Assembly (NCBI RefSeq): GCF_024168485.1
Contig: NZ_JALJVY010000015.1
Coordinates: forward strand, 25,693-89,692
Direction of reading: 5' to 3'
Length of the DNA: 64,000 nucleotides
DNA from: Sphingobium sp. OAS761
GTDB lineage: Bacteria; Pseudomonadota; Alphaproteobacteria; Sphingomonadales; Sphingomonadaceae
The position numbers and the translations under genes are program-made. Below the pieces are notes generated by a model that was not told where the DNA came from, searched no databases, and saw only the letters and a program-made list of their open reading frames with translations. Below, piece by piece: positions 52,221-61,621 of this stretch. How positions within the stretch are numbered: position 1 is the first letter of the stretch; every line of letters begins with the position of its first letter.

Positions 52221-52541
52221 TTAATAGCCCCAATTGTCATAATAGCGCGAGCGCCACGCATCTCGGCGATGTTCTTGGCGATGCTGACGCTCAATTCGAT
52301 AGTCGGCGCGATCATGCTGATAATCCAGTTCACGATGCAATTGCCGATGCTCGCGCCGACTCAGACCTTCCTCATGGGCGTAGGCATGCTCGTCCTCCAG
52401 CCTGTCATGCACATTGTCATGCCGATCTTCGAGCCGATCATGTTCGCTGGCATGGCGATCATATTGGTCGTGAGCCGCCACCGGTACGGCAAACCCTGCA
52501 ACCGCTATGCTTCCTAATAAAACAATCGTCCACTTACGCAT
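52221..52541 (-). CDS. Exported His/Arg/Asp-rich protein
   Basis: A 106-residue protein with a signal peptide ending at VPVAAH (about residue 23). The mature part is a highly charged, likely single long helix with repeated H-D-R-L-E-D and R-Q-H-R units and about a quarter His+Asp+Glu+Arg, ending in YYDNWGY. Metal buffering in the periplasm is plausible from composition, but I know no family. Convergent with cueR. Confidence 0.65.
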   Translation of the reverse strand: MRKWTIVLLGSIAVAGFAVPVAAHDQYDRHASEHDRLEDRHDNVHDRLEDEHAYAHEEGLSRREHRQLHRELDYQHDRADYRIERQHRQEHRRDAWRSRYYDNWGY

Positions 52542-52758
52542 GACAGACCCTCATCTTTCTTCGGCAGAACAAGAATATCGTCCGTCGCATGAACCCAAAA
52601 TGAGGGCAGCTTGCAGCATATATTCAGTCGCAATCACATCCGCGGTAGCATTCCATCAGTCGGCGATTTTCGACACAGCCGTCCTGCGGCACCCTGCTCA
52701 GCTGCAAGATTGCGATTAGCCGCACAGACCAATACCGCAACGAACGCCGCCGCGAGCG

Positions 52759-52902
52759 ATGAGCGGCGACATGGACAAGATGGCGATGGCCTTCAAGGCC
52801 GCGCCCGCGCTCATCGACAGCGTGAAGGTCGGAGACGAGGTCCATTTCGACCTGAAGCTGGAAGGCAGCGGCGGCGAAGTCACCGCGATCAGCAAGAAAT
52901 GA
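52759..52902 (+). pseudogene. Truncated cusF remnant
   Basis: A 47-codon frame, MSGDMDKMAMAFKAAP... to AISKK, that matches the C-terminal half of the CusF at 30053 (shared MAFKAAPA-ID, VGD/IGE, FDL-L and GEVTAI). The signal peptide and the first copper ligands (the H and W positions) are missing and upstream DNA in this frame gives no extension. It is most likely a deletion relic of a second cusF rather than a working chaperone. Confidence 0.7.
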
Positions 52903-52939
52903 GTTGACCGGGGCACGGGCCGCTTGAGCCCGTGCCCCC

Positions 52940-53338
52940 TCAAACCTCGGCGGGCGCGAGCGCGCCGATGATCCGGCAGTCCGCGATCGTACCCTGGTCG
53001 CACTGCTCGATCAGGCTCCCCAACTCCCGCTTCAGCGCCAGCAGGTCAGCGATCTTCTCTTCGACCGCCTTGAGCTGTGCGCGCGCAATCTCATCGACAG
53101 CGCAGCATGACCGGCTGCGATCATCGGCAAGATCAAGCAGCGTGCGGACCTGGTCCAGCGAAAAGCCAAGATCCCGCGCGCGGCGCACAAAGCTGAGCCG
53201 GTCAACATCATCCTGGCCATAGGCGCGGTAGTTGCCCGCCGTGCGCTCGGGCGGCGCCAGAAGTCCGATCTTTTCATAGAAGCGGATGGTCTCGATCTTG
53301 ATGCCCGTCGCCTTGGCCAGCTTGCCTCGCGTGATCAT
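52940..53338 (-). CDS. MerR-family divalent-metal regulator (ZntR/CadR/PbrR-like)
   Basis: A 132-residue activator. Helix-turn-helix: ATGIKIETIRFYEKIGLL. Cysteines C78, C79, C113 and C121 (SCCAVDE and EQCDQGTIADCRI) are in the positions used by the Zn/Cd/Pb branch of MerR proteins. The start at 53338 is supported over an in-frame start that would overlap its own promoter. It is divergent from a CDF-like transporter, with a perfect 19-bp-spacer promoter in between. Confidence 0.88.
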   Translation of the reverse strand: MITRGKLAKATGIKIETIRFYEKIGLLAPPERTAGNYRAYGQDDVDRLSFVRRARDLGFSLDQVRTLLDLADDRSRSCCAVDEIARAQLKAVEEKIADLLALKRELGSLIEQCDQGTIADCRIIGALAPAEV

Positions 53339-53350
53339 CTGCCTGCCTCT

Positions 53351-53381
53351 TGACCCTGTACTTGCTACAGGGTGCATATAG
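53351..53381 (+). promoter_or_regulatory. MerR-type promoter of the CDF-like gene
   Basis: TTGACC, 19-base spacer, CATATA. The spacer holds a perfect dyad of ACCCTGTA and TACAGGGT around cttgc (53354-53374). It lies 12 bases from the divergent merR start, so the regulator probably controls both directions. Confidence 0.85.
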
Positions 53382-53415
53382 GAGATCGACTCGCAGAAAA
53401 GAAAGCTTCGCCCTC

Positions 53416-54072
53416 ATGGCCTGTTCCAGCTGCGCGGCCGATAAAGCCGACCATACCAACAGCCCCGCGTGGCGCCGCGCCTTGTGGATCGCGCTGGCGG
53501 TGAACGTGCTGATGTTCGGTGCGGAACTGACCGCCGGCCTCCTCGGCGGCTCGAAAGCCCTGCAGGCGGACGCGCTCGATTTTCTCGGCGATGCCGCCAA
53601 CTATGCGATCAGCCTGGGCGTCGCAGGCCTCGCTCTTGCTTGGCGTGCGCGCACCGCGATGGTGAAGGGTGCGACGATCTTCAGCTTCGGCCTTTATGTG
53701 CTGCTGAGCGCGCTCTGGGCGTTCTCGCACGGCACCCATCCGCAAGCCGAGGTGATGGGCATTGTCGGCTTTGCGGCGCTGGTCGCCAATGGCGGGGTGG
53801 CCCTCATGCTCTATCGCTTCCGGACGGGTGACGCGAACATGCGCTCGGTGTGGATCTGCTCACGCAATGATGCGATCGGCAACGTCGCGGTGCTGCTGGC
53901 TGCGCTGGGTGTCTTTGGGACCGGATCGGCCCTGCCCGACATTATCGTAGCGGGCATCATGGCAGCGCTTGGACTTTGGGGCGGCGCGCAAATAATCCGC
54001 CAGTCGTCCACAGAAATGCGCTCTGCTCACTCCATGACTGCACCGCTTTCCTTTCGGCGCGCGATGAAATAG
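53416..54072 (+). CDS. Cation-diffusion-facilitator-like transporter (short form)
   Basis: A 218-residue membrane protein with about six hydrophobic segments and CDF metal-site patterns: LQADALDFLGDAANYA (D-x3-D) and ICSRNDAIGNVAVLLA (N-D-x3-N). An N-terminal MACSSCAADKADH supplies two Cys. The usual cytoplasmic C-terminal domain is lacking, as in a known group of short cation transporters beside MerR genes. It should export Zn, Cd or Pb under the adjacent MerR regulator. The ribosome site is weak. Confidence 0.83.
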   Translation: MACSSCAADKADHTNSPAWRRALWIALAVNVLMFGAELTAGLLGGSKALQADALDFLGDAANYAISLGVAGLALAWRARTAMVKGATIFSFGLYVLLSALWAFSHGTHPQAEVMGIVGFAALVANGGVALMLYRFRTGDANMRSVWICSRNDAIGNVAVLLAALGVFGTGSALPDIIVAGIMAALGLWGGAQIIRQSSTEMRSAHSMTAPLSFRRAMK

Positions 54073-54089
54073 GGACTTCCAGCAAGTTG

Positions 54090-54425
54090 ATGATCCGGCT
54101 GCTCTCCCTTTTCGCGTGTTTCGCCCTTATGCTGTCCTTCGTGTCGGCATCGGTTGCTCATGCCATGGAGCCAGTCGGTTGCATCGATGCCAACCAATCG
54201 GCTGCGGCCGGTCACAGCGAAGGCGATGCGGACCAGGTTCCCGCCGATAGCGACAAGGCCTATCCGCATCATCACGGCGGCTGTCATGGTCATCATGTCG
54301 CGGCAGCTCTTCAGGATGCCGAACTCGCTAACGCTTTTGCCGGACAGCGCATTCGGTTCGGATGGGCGTCGCCCGTGCGCGAGGCCACACCCGTTCATGC
54401 CGAGCTGAGACCTCCGATCGCCTGA
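54090..54425 (+). CDS. Exported His-rich protein ahead of czcCBA
   Basis: A 111-residue protein with a signal peptide ending at SVAHAM (about residue 25) and a central YPHHHGGCHGHH cluster that should bind zinc or cobalt. I know it only as a recurrent small gene in front of czcC-type operons. It starts 17 bases after the CDF-like gene and ends 57 bases before czcC, so it may be cotranscribed. An in-frame start at 53976 overlaps the CDF gene and is less likely. Confidence 0.65.
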   Translation: MIRLLSLFACFALMLSFVSASVAHAMEPVGCIDANQSAAAGHSEGDADQVPADSDKAYPHHHGGCHGHHVAAALQDAELANAFAGQRIRFGWASPVREATPVHAELRPPIA

Positions 54426-54482
54426 CCTCTGACGCTCGGTTCGCAGGCCGCGAACCGCTGTCTTTGGATCAGGAGTTTTCTC

Positions 54483-55748
54483 ATGAATCGTTTGCTAGCG
54501 GCGCTGCTCGCGGCGGCGTCGTGCGCTGGCATGGCGCAGGCGCAGAGTGCAGCGCCACCAGAGGCGCAGGCGCCTTTGACATTGAATCGCGCGCTCGATC
54601 TCGCCGGCGCGAGCGCGCCGTCGCTCGACGCGGCGGCGGCCGGAGTGCGCGCTGCGCAGGCCGGACGCGCCGTTGCCGCTTTGCGCCCCAATCCCAGCGT
54701 GACGGTCGAAGCTGAAAATGTCGTCGGAACCGGCATCTACGCCGGGACGCAGAGCATGGAAGCAACGTCCTCACTCGCCCTGCCACTCGAGCTCGGAGGC
54801 AAGCGATCCGCCCGAATGGCGGTGGCCAGCGCGAAACTCGACCGCGCTGCTCTGGAACAGGCGATCGTCCAGACCGATCTGCGGTTCGCGGTGACGAAAG
54901 CCTATGGGGAAGCCGCTGCCGCCGATCGCCGGCTTGGCAACGCGCGCGATCAGCTCCGCATTGCCAATGAGGCGTTTCGGGCCGCCGACGTTCGGGTCCG
55001 GGCAGGCCGCGCATCGCCCATCGAGCAACAACGGGCGGACGTGGCGAGAATCAACGCAGCGGCCGCCCTGGAACGCGCCGAGCGCTCGGCCGAGGTTGCC
55101 CGTTTCACGCTCGGCCAGCGCATCAATCAACCCGTGACCGGTCCGTTCGACCAGAGCTGGTTCGATCGGATCGAGAACCGCTACGGTCCGCTGTTCCCAC
55201 AAGATCCGGCGGGCACGCTCGCGCTCGCTGCGGCCGAGGCCGATCTTGTCACGGCCACCGCCCAGGTACGCCTTGCTGACGCACAGCGCGTTCCCGACCT
55301 GACCGTCAGCGCAGGCGCCCGCCGCCTTGAAGCGACCAACGACACCGCCGCCGTGTTCAGCCTTTCGATTCCTCTGCCCTTCTTCAACGGCGGCAAAGCC
55401 GCCCTCGATCAGGCCCATGCCGAACGCCTGCAGGCAGAGGCGCGCAAGCGCGTCACTGCGCTCGATGTCGCCCAGGCCATGGCCGAGGCGCAAGCCGAAC
55501 TCGCCAATGCTGCCACCAGCGCAGCCACCGCGACCGGTCCCGCCCTCGCGGCGGCCGAGGAGGCGGCCCGGATCGCGCGGATCGGCTACCGCGAAGGCAA
55601 GTTCAGCCAGCTCGACCTGCTCGATGCCGAACGGACGCTGGCCGAAACCCGATCGAACGCGATCGACGCCCTTCTCGCTTACCACAATGCCCAGGCGCAG
55701 CTGGAGCGATTGACCGTTCGCGCGCCGCAACAGGGAGACAAGCCATGA
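54483..55748 (+). CDS. czcC: CzcC outer-membrane efflux protein
   Basis: A 421-residue TolC-family protein. Signal peptide ends at CAGMAQAQ; two repeat domains with the long coiled helices follow (for example LEQAIVQTDLRFAVTKAYGEA and LANAATSAATATGP). It gives the outer-membrane exit for CzcCBA. The start follows caggag. It overlaps czcB by four bases (ATGA). Confidence 0.92.
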   Translation: MNRLLAALLAAASCAGMAQAQSAAPPEAQAPLTLNRALDLAGASAPSLDAAAAGVRAAQAGRAVAALRPNPSVTVEAENVVGTGIYAGTQSMEATSSLALPLELGGKRSARMAVASAKLDRAALEQAIVQTDLRFAVTKAYGEAAAADRRLGNARDQLRIANEAFRAADVRVRAGRASPIEQQRADVARINAAAALERAERSAEVARFTLGQRINQPVTGPFDQSWFDRIENRYGPLFPQDPAGTLALAAAEADLVTATAQVRLADAQRVPDLTVSAGARRLEATNDTAAVFSLSIPLPFFNGGKAALDQAHAERLQAEARKRVTALDVAQAMAEAQAELANAATSAATATGPALAAAEEAARIARIGYREGKFSQLDLLDAERTLAETRSNAIDALLAYHNAQAQLERLTVRAPQQGDKP

Positions 55749-56872
55749 AATTCGTCATGCGGGCCATAGCGCCCGCTGCCCTCGGGCTCCTTCTGACCGC
55801 CTGCGGCGGCGATCCGGCCGAGCAGGGCCATGCCAAGGACGAAGCCCATGCGGGAGAAGAGCGGCTTATCCGCCTGACCCCGCAACAGATCGCGGCAGCG
55901 CGGATCGAAGTGGCCCGGCCAGACACCGGCGGCGCGGGCGCCATCACCCTCCCCGCGACGATCGAGGGCGACCCGCAGGGCACGCAGGTGGTTTCCGCCG
56001 CGATCGGCGGGCGTGTGGTTTCGCTCACCCGCAATCTCGGACAGTCGGTGGGAAGGGGCGAGACGCTCGCCGTGATCGAGAGCCGCGAGGCGGCAACGCT
56101 CAAGGCCGAAGTCGAGGCGGCCCGGGCACGCCTCGCACTCGCCCAATCCAATCTTCGCCGCGAACAACGCCTGTTCGCTGAACGCGTGTCGCCCGAGCAG
56201 GATCTCATCGCGGCTCGGACAGCCGCGACCGAGGCGAGTATTGCCTTGCGTCTCGCCCAGCAGCAGGTCTCGGCGGCCGGGGGCGGGGGCGGCGGGCTCA
56301 ACCGCCTTGCCATTGCCGCACCGCTGAGCGGGCAGGTGATTGCCCGCAGCGTGACCCTCGGCCAGACCGTCGCAGCCGATGCCGAACTGTTCCGCGTCGC
56401 CAACCTCTCCCAGCTTTCGGTCCGCCTTTCGCTCTCACCGGCAGATGCTGGTCGCGTCACGCCCGGATCGGCCGTGACTATTAGCGCGCCGGGCCGGAAG
56501 ACGTCCGCCCGGGTGAGCTTCGTTTCGCCTGTCCTTGATGAAACCACGCGCCTCGTGCCCGTGGTCGCCATCATCGACAATCGCGCGAGCCAGTGGCGCG
56601 TTGGCGAGCCGGTCACCGCCGCCATCAGCGTGGCGGGCGGCACCGGCGGCATTCTCGTGCCCGGAGAGGCTGTCCAGACGGTGGAAGGCCGGCCCACGGT
56701 CTTCGTGCGCGTCGCGCAGGGCTTCAAGGCCACGCCGGTCACATTGGGCCAACCCAGCGGCGAGGCCGTGACGATCCTCTCGGGCCTCACCGGGCGCGAG
56801 CAGATCGCGGTCACCAACAGCTTCACCCTCAAGGCCGAGCTCGGAAAGGGCGAGGCGAGCCATGAGGACTAA
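55745..56872 (+). CDS. czcB: CzcB membrane-fusion protein
   Basis: A 375-residue adaptor. The N-terminal LLLTACGG is a lipobox, so it is probably lipid-anchored. A short HAKDEAHAGEE segment could bind metal. The biotinyl-lipoyl-like halves (GRVVSLTRNLGQSVGRGETLAVIES) and hairpin follow, then the beta-barrel. Typical for Zn/Co/Cd systems, and without the CusF fusion seen in the copper homologue. Overlaps czcC, 3 bases before czcA. Confidence 0.92.
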   Translation: MKFVMRAIAPAALGLLLTACGGDPAEQGHAKDEAHAGEERLIRLTPQQIAAARIEVARPDTGGAGAITLPATIEGDPQGTQVVSAAIGGRVVSLTRNLGQSVGRGETLAVIESREAATLKAEVEAARARLALAQSNLRREQRLFAERVSPEQDLIAARTAATEASIALRLAQQQVSAAGGGGGGLNRLAIAAPLSGQVIARSVTLGQTVAADAELFRVANLSQLSVRLSLSPADAGRVTPGSAVTISAPGRKTSARVSFVSPVLDETTRLVPVVAIIDNRASQWRVGEPVTAAISVAGGTGGILVPGEAVQTVEGRPTVFVRVAQGFKATPVTLGQPSGEAVTILSGLTGREQIAVTNSFTLKAELGKGEASHED

Positions 56873-56875
56873 GCC

Positions 56876-59800
56876 ATGATCGAGCGTATCGTCACCTTTT
56901 CGGTCGAGCGGCGCTGGTTCGTGCTGCTCATGACCCTCATCGCGGCAACGATCGGAGGCTGGGCGCTCAGCCGCTTGCCCATCGACGCCGTTCCCGACAT
57001 CACCAATAACCAGGTCCAGGTGAACATCCGCGCACCAGCGCTCTCGCCCGAATTGGTCGAGAAGCAGGTCGCCTTCCCGATCGAGACAGCGCTCGCCGGG
57101 GTTCCGGGCCTGGAATATACCCGGTCGCTGAGCCGCAACGGCTTTGCCCAGGTGACGGCGGTTTTCTCGGATTCGACCGACATCTTCTTCGCCCGCGCGC
57201 AGGTCGCGGAACGCCTCCGCAGTGCCGAGGGAAGCCTTCCCGATGGCGTCACCCCCGAGATGGGACCGATCGCGACCGGGCTCGGCGAGGTCTTCATGTG
57301 GACGGTGCATCTTGCCCATCGCAAGGAAGACCGGCACCGGCCGGGCGAACCCGGCATCCAGCCCGATGGAAGCTACATCACCCCTGAAGGCGAGCGGCTT
57401 GTCGGCCAGGCCGATCAGGCCACCTACCTGCGCACCGTCCAGGACTGGATCGTCTCGCCGCTGCTGAAGAATACCCCCGGTCTTGCCGGCGTCGATGCGA
57501 TCGGCGGCCATGTGAAGCAATATCAGGTTGCGCCCGACGTCCAGCGGCTCGCGGCCCTGAATCTCAGCCTCACTGACCTCGCAACCGCGCTTGAGGATAA
57601 TAACAGCGCGGTGGGCGCCGGCGTCATCAACCGCAACGGCGAGGGCCTTGCGGTCCGATCGGACGGCCGCATCCGCAATGCCAACGATCTCGGCCGGACC
57701 GTCATCGCCACGCGCGAAGGCGTGCCGATCCTGCTGAACCAGGTGGCAACCGTCAAAACCGGCCAGGCCTTGCGCATGGGCTCGGCCTCCGAAAACGGCC
57801 GCGAGGTCGTCGTGGGCACCGCCGTCATGCGGATCGGCGAAAACAGCCGCACGGTGGCCTCGGCGGTTGCCGCTCGACTCGAGGAGATCAACGCCTCCTT
57901 GCCGACCGACGTCATCGTCGAGCCGGTCCTCGACCGCACGGCGCTGGTCAATTCCACCATCACGACCGTCGCAAAGAATCTGAGCGAAGGCGCGCTGCTA
58001 GTCGTCGTCGTGCTGTTCGCGCTGCTCGGCAATTTCCGCGCGGCGCTGATCGCCGCGCTCGTCATCCCCATCACGATGCTCCTCACCAGCTTCGGCATGC
58101 TGCGTGGCGGCGTTTCGGCAAACCTCATGAGCCTTGGCGCGCTCGACTTCGGTCTCATCGTCGATGGCGCCGTGATCATCGTCGAAAATGCGCTGCGCCG
58201 GATCGCCGAGCGCCAGCATCACAGGGGCAGAACTCTCGATCTTGAGGAGCGCCTGTCCGCCGTGAGCGCGGCCGCGCGCGAGATGATCCGTCCGTCCGTC
58301 TATGGCCAGGCGATCATCATCCTCGTCTATGTGCCGCTGCTCACCCTGAGCGGGGTTGAGGGCAAGACGTTCACGCCGATGGCCCTGACCGTCATCCTCG
58401 CGCTCGCCTTCGCCTTCATCCTGTCGCTCACCTTCGTGCCCGCCATGCTGGCGATCTGGCTGTCGAAGCCGGTCGAGGAAAAGGAAGGCCGCATCATGGT
58501 CTGGCTCAAGCGGCGCTATCAGCCCGGCCTTGAAGCCGCGATGCGTCGGCCGAGCCGGACGCTCAGCTTCGGGTTCGGCGCGTTCGTCATCGCGATCGCC
58601 GGCTTCATGGCGCTCGGACAGGAATTCCTGCCGCAGCTCGACGAAGGCGACATCCTCGTGCAGGCGGTGCGCGTTCCCGGCACGTCGGTCGAACAGGCCC
58701 AGGCGATGCAGTTCGATGTCGAACATGCCATCGCGCGCGAACCCGAAGTGAAGTTCGTCTTTTCCAAGACGGGCACGGCCGAACTGGCGTCGGATCCCAT
58801 GCCGCCCAACGCGACCGACACGTTCGTCATCCTGAAGCCGCGCGATGCGTGGCCCGATCCTCATCTTGCCAAGGCCGAGCTGGTCGAGCGGATAGAGAAG
58901 CGCCTCTCGCTGCTCCCTGGCAATGCCTATGAGATCACGCAGCCAATCCAGATGCGCTTCAATGAGCTGATTGCCGGCGTTCGCGGCGATATCGCAATCA
59001 AAGTCTTCGGCGATGACTTCGACCAGATGAGCGGCACGGCGGACCGGATCGCCGCGACCCTGCGAACCATCGAGGGGGCAACCGACGTGCGGGTCGAACA
59101 AACCGAGGGCCTGCCGATGCTCGACGTTCGCCCGAACCGCGACGCCATGGCGCGGCTCGGCATCAGCGCGCGCGTGCTTCAAGACACCCTGTCCGCGGCA
59201 ATCGGCGGCCGCGATGCCGGGATGATCTTCGAGGGCGACCGGCGCTTTACGGTCACGATCAGACTGGGAGACGAAGCGCGAACCAATCTTGAGACGCTGG
59301 GGCAGGTGCCTGTGCCCACGCCAGGCGGCACCTTCGTGCCGCTGGCAAGCGTCGCCACCCTCGCGGTCGTCGACGGTCCCAACCAGATCAGCCGGGAGAA
59401 TGGCAAGCGCCGCATCGTCGTTCAGGCCAATGTACGCGGCCGAGACGTGTCGGGCGTTGTTGCCGACGCCCGGGCCAGGATCGCATCCGACGTGCGGCTT
59501 CCGGCCGGAACCTATCTCGAATGGGGCGGCCAGTTCGAGAATCTGGCCTCGGCGCGCGAGCGCCTTCTTCTGGTCGTCCCGGCCTGCTTCGCGCTGATCA
59601 TACTCCTGCTGTACGGTGCGCTCGGCAGCGTTCGCGAGGCGGCGATCGTCTTCACCGGCGTGCCTCTGGCGCTGGTCGGTGGCGTGCTTGCCCTTCTGCT
59701 GCGCGGCATGCCCTTCTCGATCTCAGCTGCGGTCGGCTTTATCGCACTGTCGGGCATCGCGGTGCTCAACGGCCTGGTCATGGTGACGTCGATCCAGGAT

Positions 59801-60091
59801 CTGATGGCGCGCGGCATGGATCGCGGCAGAGCGGCGTTCGAAGGCGCCCTCGCGCGCCTGCGGCCGGTGGTCATGACGGCGCTCGTCGCCTCCCTGGGCT
59901 TTGTCCCCATGGCGCTGGCGACCGGCGCGGGTGCCGAAGTGCAGAAGCCCTTGGCAACCGTGGTCATCGGTGGCCTCGTTTCGGCGACGCTCCTGACCCT
60001 GTTCGTGCTGCCGACGCTCTACGCGCGCTTCGGACGCACGGAAACCGATGTGTCACCCTATGAAACCGCTCAAAACCCAGGGAGGTCATGA
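56876..60091 (+). CDS. czcA: CzcA cobalt/zinc/cadmium RND efflux pump
   Basis: A 1071-residue HME-type RND pump. The fourth membrane helix reads GALDFGLIVDGAVIIVENALRR, the D-F-x4-D form of divalent-metal (CzcA) pumps. Twelve membrane segments and two large periplasmic loops are as expected. It exports Co, Zn and Cd from periplasm or cytoplasm with CzcB and CzcC. It overlaps the next lipoprotein gene by four bases. No czcRS regulator is present in the window. Confidence 0.95.
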   Translation: MIERIVTFSVERRWFVLLMTLIAATIGGWALSRLPIDAVPDITNNQVQVNIRAPALSPELVEKQVAFPIETALAGVPGLEYTRSLSRNGFAQVTAVFSDSTDIFFARAQVAERLRSAEGSLPDGVTPEMGPIATGLGEVFMWTVHLAHRKEDRHRPGEPGIQPDGSYITPEGERLVGQADQATYLRTVQDWIVSPLLKNTPGLAGVDAIGGHVKQYQVAPDVQRLAALNLSLTDLATALEDNNSAVGAGVINRNGEGLAVRSDGRIRNANDLGRTVIATREGVPILLNQVATVKTGQALRMGSASENGREVVVGTAVMRIGENSRTVASAVAARLEEINASLPTDVIVEPVLDRTALVNSTITTVAKNLSEGALLVVVVLFALLGNFRAALIAALVIPITMLLTSFGMLRGGVSANLMSLGALDFGLIVDGAVIIVENALRRIAERQHHRGRTLDLEERLSAVSAAAREMIRPSVYGQAIIILVYVPLLTLSGVEGKTFTPMALTVILALAFAFILSLTFVPAMLAIWLSKPVEEKEGRIMVWLKRRYQPGLEAAMRRPSRTLSFGFGAFVIAIAGFMALGQEFLPQLDEGDILVQAVRVPGTSVEQAQAMQFDVEHAIAREPEVKFVFSKTGTAELASDPMPPNATDTFVILKPRDAWPDPHLAKAELVERIEKRLSLLPGNAYEITQPIQMRFNELIAGVRGDIAIKVFGDDFDQMSGTADRIAATLRTIEGATDVRVEQTEGLPMLDVRPNRDAMARLGISARVLQDTLSAAIGGRDAGMIFEGDRRFTVTIRLGDEARTNLETLGQVPVPTPGGTFVPLASVATLAVVDGPNQISRENGKRRIVVQANVRGRDVSGVVADARARIASDVRLPAGTYLEWGGQFENLASARERLLLVVPACFALIILLLYGALGSVREAAIVFTGVPLALVGGVLALLLRGMPFSISAAVGFIALSGIAVLNGLVMVTSIQDLMARGMDRGRAAFEGALARLRPVVMTALVASLGFVPMALATGAGAEVQKPLATVVIGGLVSATLLTLFVLPTLYARFGRTETDVSPYETAQNPGRS

Positions 60092-60468
60092 TGCGACGAC
60101 TGCTATTCGTCATTCTCACGCTGGCGAGCTCAGGCTGCGCTTCCTCAACCATCCTGAGATCGGATGTACCGATCGAACTTTTGCCAGCTTCGGGCGTAAG
60201 CTTTTCGGCATTGAAGGCAGTACGAAAGGGCGAAACGCTGATTGTCACGGGCGATATCCGGTCCGCCCGCCCATCGAGACTGAGGGGCCATGTGGACGTA
60301 GAGGGGCTGAATGATGGGCGTGTGATCCTCAGCTCCTCGTCAAAGATCATGTATTTCCGTCCTCTCCAACGGACAGGCCATTTCCGCGCACCCCTTCCTC
60401 TGGTCCAGTCTCATCCCGACGCGATCCGCCTCTCCTACGATGCAGCACGAAGGCATTCAGACGACTAA
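60088..60468 (+). CDS. Small lipoprotein after czcA
   Basis: A 126-residue predicted lipoprotein (lipobox SSGC, cysteine about 17) with a beta-rich body (GETLIVTGDIRSARPSRLRGHVDVEGL). I do not recognise it. The ATGA overlap with czcA and the 26-base gap to czcD place it in the czc operon, so a supporting role in efflux at the outer membrane is a fair inference. The pattern resembles proteins with an FxLxD-like beta domain, without clear family evidence. Confidence 0.65.
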   Translation: MMRRLLFVILTLASSGCASSTILRSDVPIELLPASGVSFSALKAVRKGETLIVTGDIRSARPSRLRGHVDVEGLNDGRVILSSSSKIMYFRPLQRTGHFRAPLPLVQSHPDAIRLSYDAARRHSDD

Positions 60469-60494
60469 ATTCCACTAACCGGCAGGAGAATAAC

Positions 60495-61403
60495 ATGCAT
60501 GATCATTCGGCAGCCGGACACAGCCACGACCATAGCGCGGGCGCCAATGCCAAGATGCTGTCAATCGCCCTGCTTCTGACGGGCGGATTTCTCGTCGCGG
60601 AAGTGATCGGCGCATTTGCATTCAATAGCCTCGCGCTCCTCTCCGATGCCGGGCATATGCTGACTGACGTTGCGGCGCTGGTTATTGCGCTCATGGCGAT
60701 CCGCATCGGCCAGAAGGCGCCCGACGACAAGCGCACGTTCGGCTATCGTCGCTTCGAGATCCTCGCTGCCGCTTTCAACGCGATGATGCTGTTCTGCGTG
60801 GCCATCTACGTCCTCATCGAAGCGATACAGCGGTTTCGCCAACCCGAACCCGTCGGTTCGACCGGCATGCTCATCATCGCGGGGCTCGGCCTGGTCATCA
60901 ACCTGATCGCCATGCGCCTCCTGATGGCGGGCAAGGAGCGGAGCCTGAACGTCAAGGGCGCCTATCTCGAGGTCTGGGCGGATATGCTAGGATCGATCGG
61001 CGTCATTGCCGGCGCGCTCGTCATCCAGTTCACGGGGTGGACGCTGGTCGACCCGATCGTCGCGATCGGTATCGGGCTGTGGGTGCTCCCGCGGACATGG
61101 GTTCTGCTCAGGGACACGACCAATGTCCTCCTTGAAGGCGTGCCCGGGCATTTTGCATTGGGCGAGATTCGCGGGGCGATTGCAGAAGTTCCCGGCGTTA
61201 GTGGCGTTCACGACCTCCACGTCTGGTCGCTGGCCAGCGACGACGTCAGCTTGACCGCTCATGTCGAACTGGACCAGGCCGATGACGGCGAGACCGTCCG
61301 CGCAGCTGTCCAGACGATGCTGGCGCGGCGGTTTTCAATCGCCCATGTTACCATTCAGACTGAAGCGGAGCCCTGCACAGCCGAGGACCATCTTCATCCC
61401 TGA
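60495..61403 (+). CDS. czcD: CzcD cation diffusion facilitator
   Basis: A 302-residue CDF transporter. A His-rich N-terminus (MHDHSAAGHSHDHSAG), six membrane helices, the metal sites LALLSDAGHMLTDVAAL and AYLEVWADMLGSIGVI, and a C-terminal cytoplasmic domain with HDLHVWSLASDDV. It moves Zn/Co/Cd from cytoplasm to periplasm, feeding the CzcCBA pump. It follows ggcaggag. Last gene of the czc block. Confidence 0.93.
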   Translation: MHDHSAAGHSHDHSAGANAKMLSIALLLTGGFLVAEVIGAFAFNSLALLSDAGHMLTDVAALVIALMAIRIGQKAPDDKRTFGYRRFEILAAAFNAMMLFCVAIYVLIEAIQRFRQPEPVGSTGMLIIAGLGLVINLIAMRLLMAGKERSLNVKGAYLEVWADMLGSIGVIAGALVIQFTGWTLVDPIVAIGIGLWVLPRTWVLLRDTTNVLLEGVPGHFALGEIRGAIAEVPGVSGVHDLHVWSLASDDVSLTAHVELDQADDGETVRAAVQTMLARRFSIAHVTIQTEAEPCTAEDHLHP

Positions 61404-61621
61404 CCGATACCCTGTCTGGTGACGCGGCTATTGTCGATCAACACGCAACGCTGCCGCGGCGCCGAGAGCCCGGCGGTCGCTGCGGAGCAGCGGGATCAGA
61501 AAAATCGGGACCACATTGCCAGCTAGGCCCCGCGCTCAGGACCAGCATTCGATACTGTCTTGCCGAACGGCCAACTGACCGTTATCGGGAGCGCCGTTCA
61601 GGACTGTCCTGAGCATGATCG

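Noticed and set aside
57998..59182. 394-codon minus-strand frame opposite czcA
   Set aside because: His/Arg/Asp-rich artefact of antisense reading; czcA is complete on the other strand.
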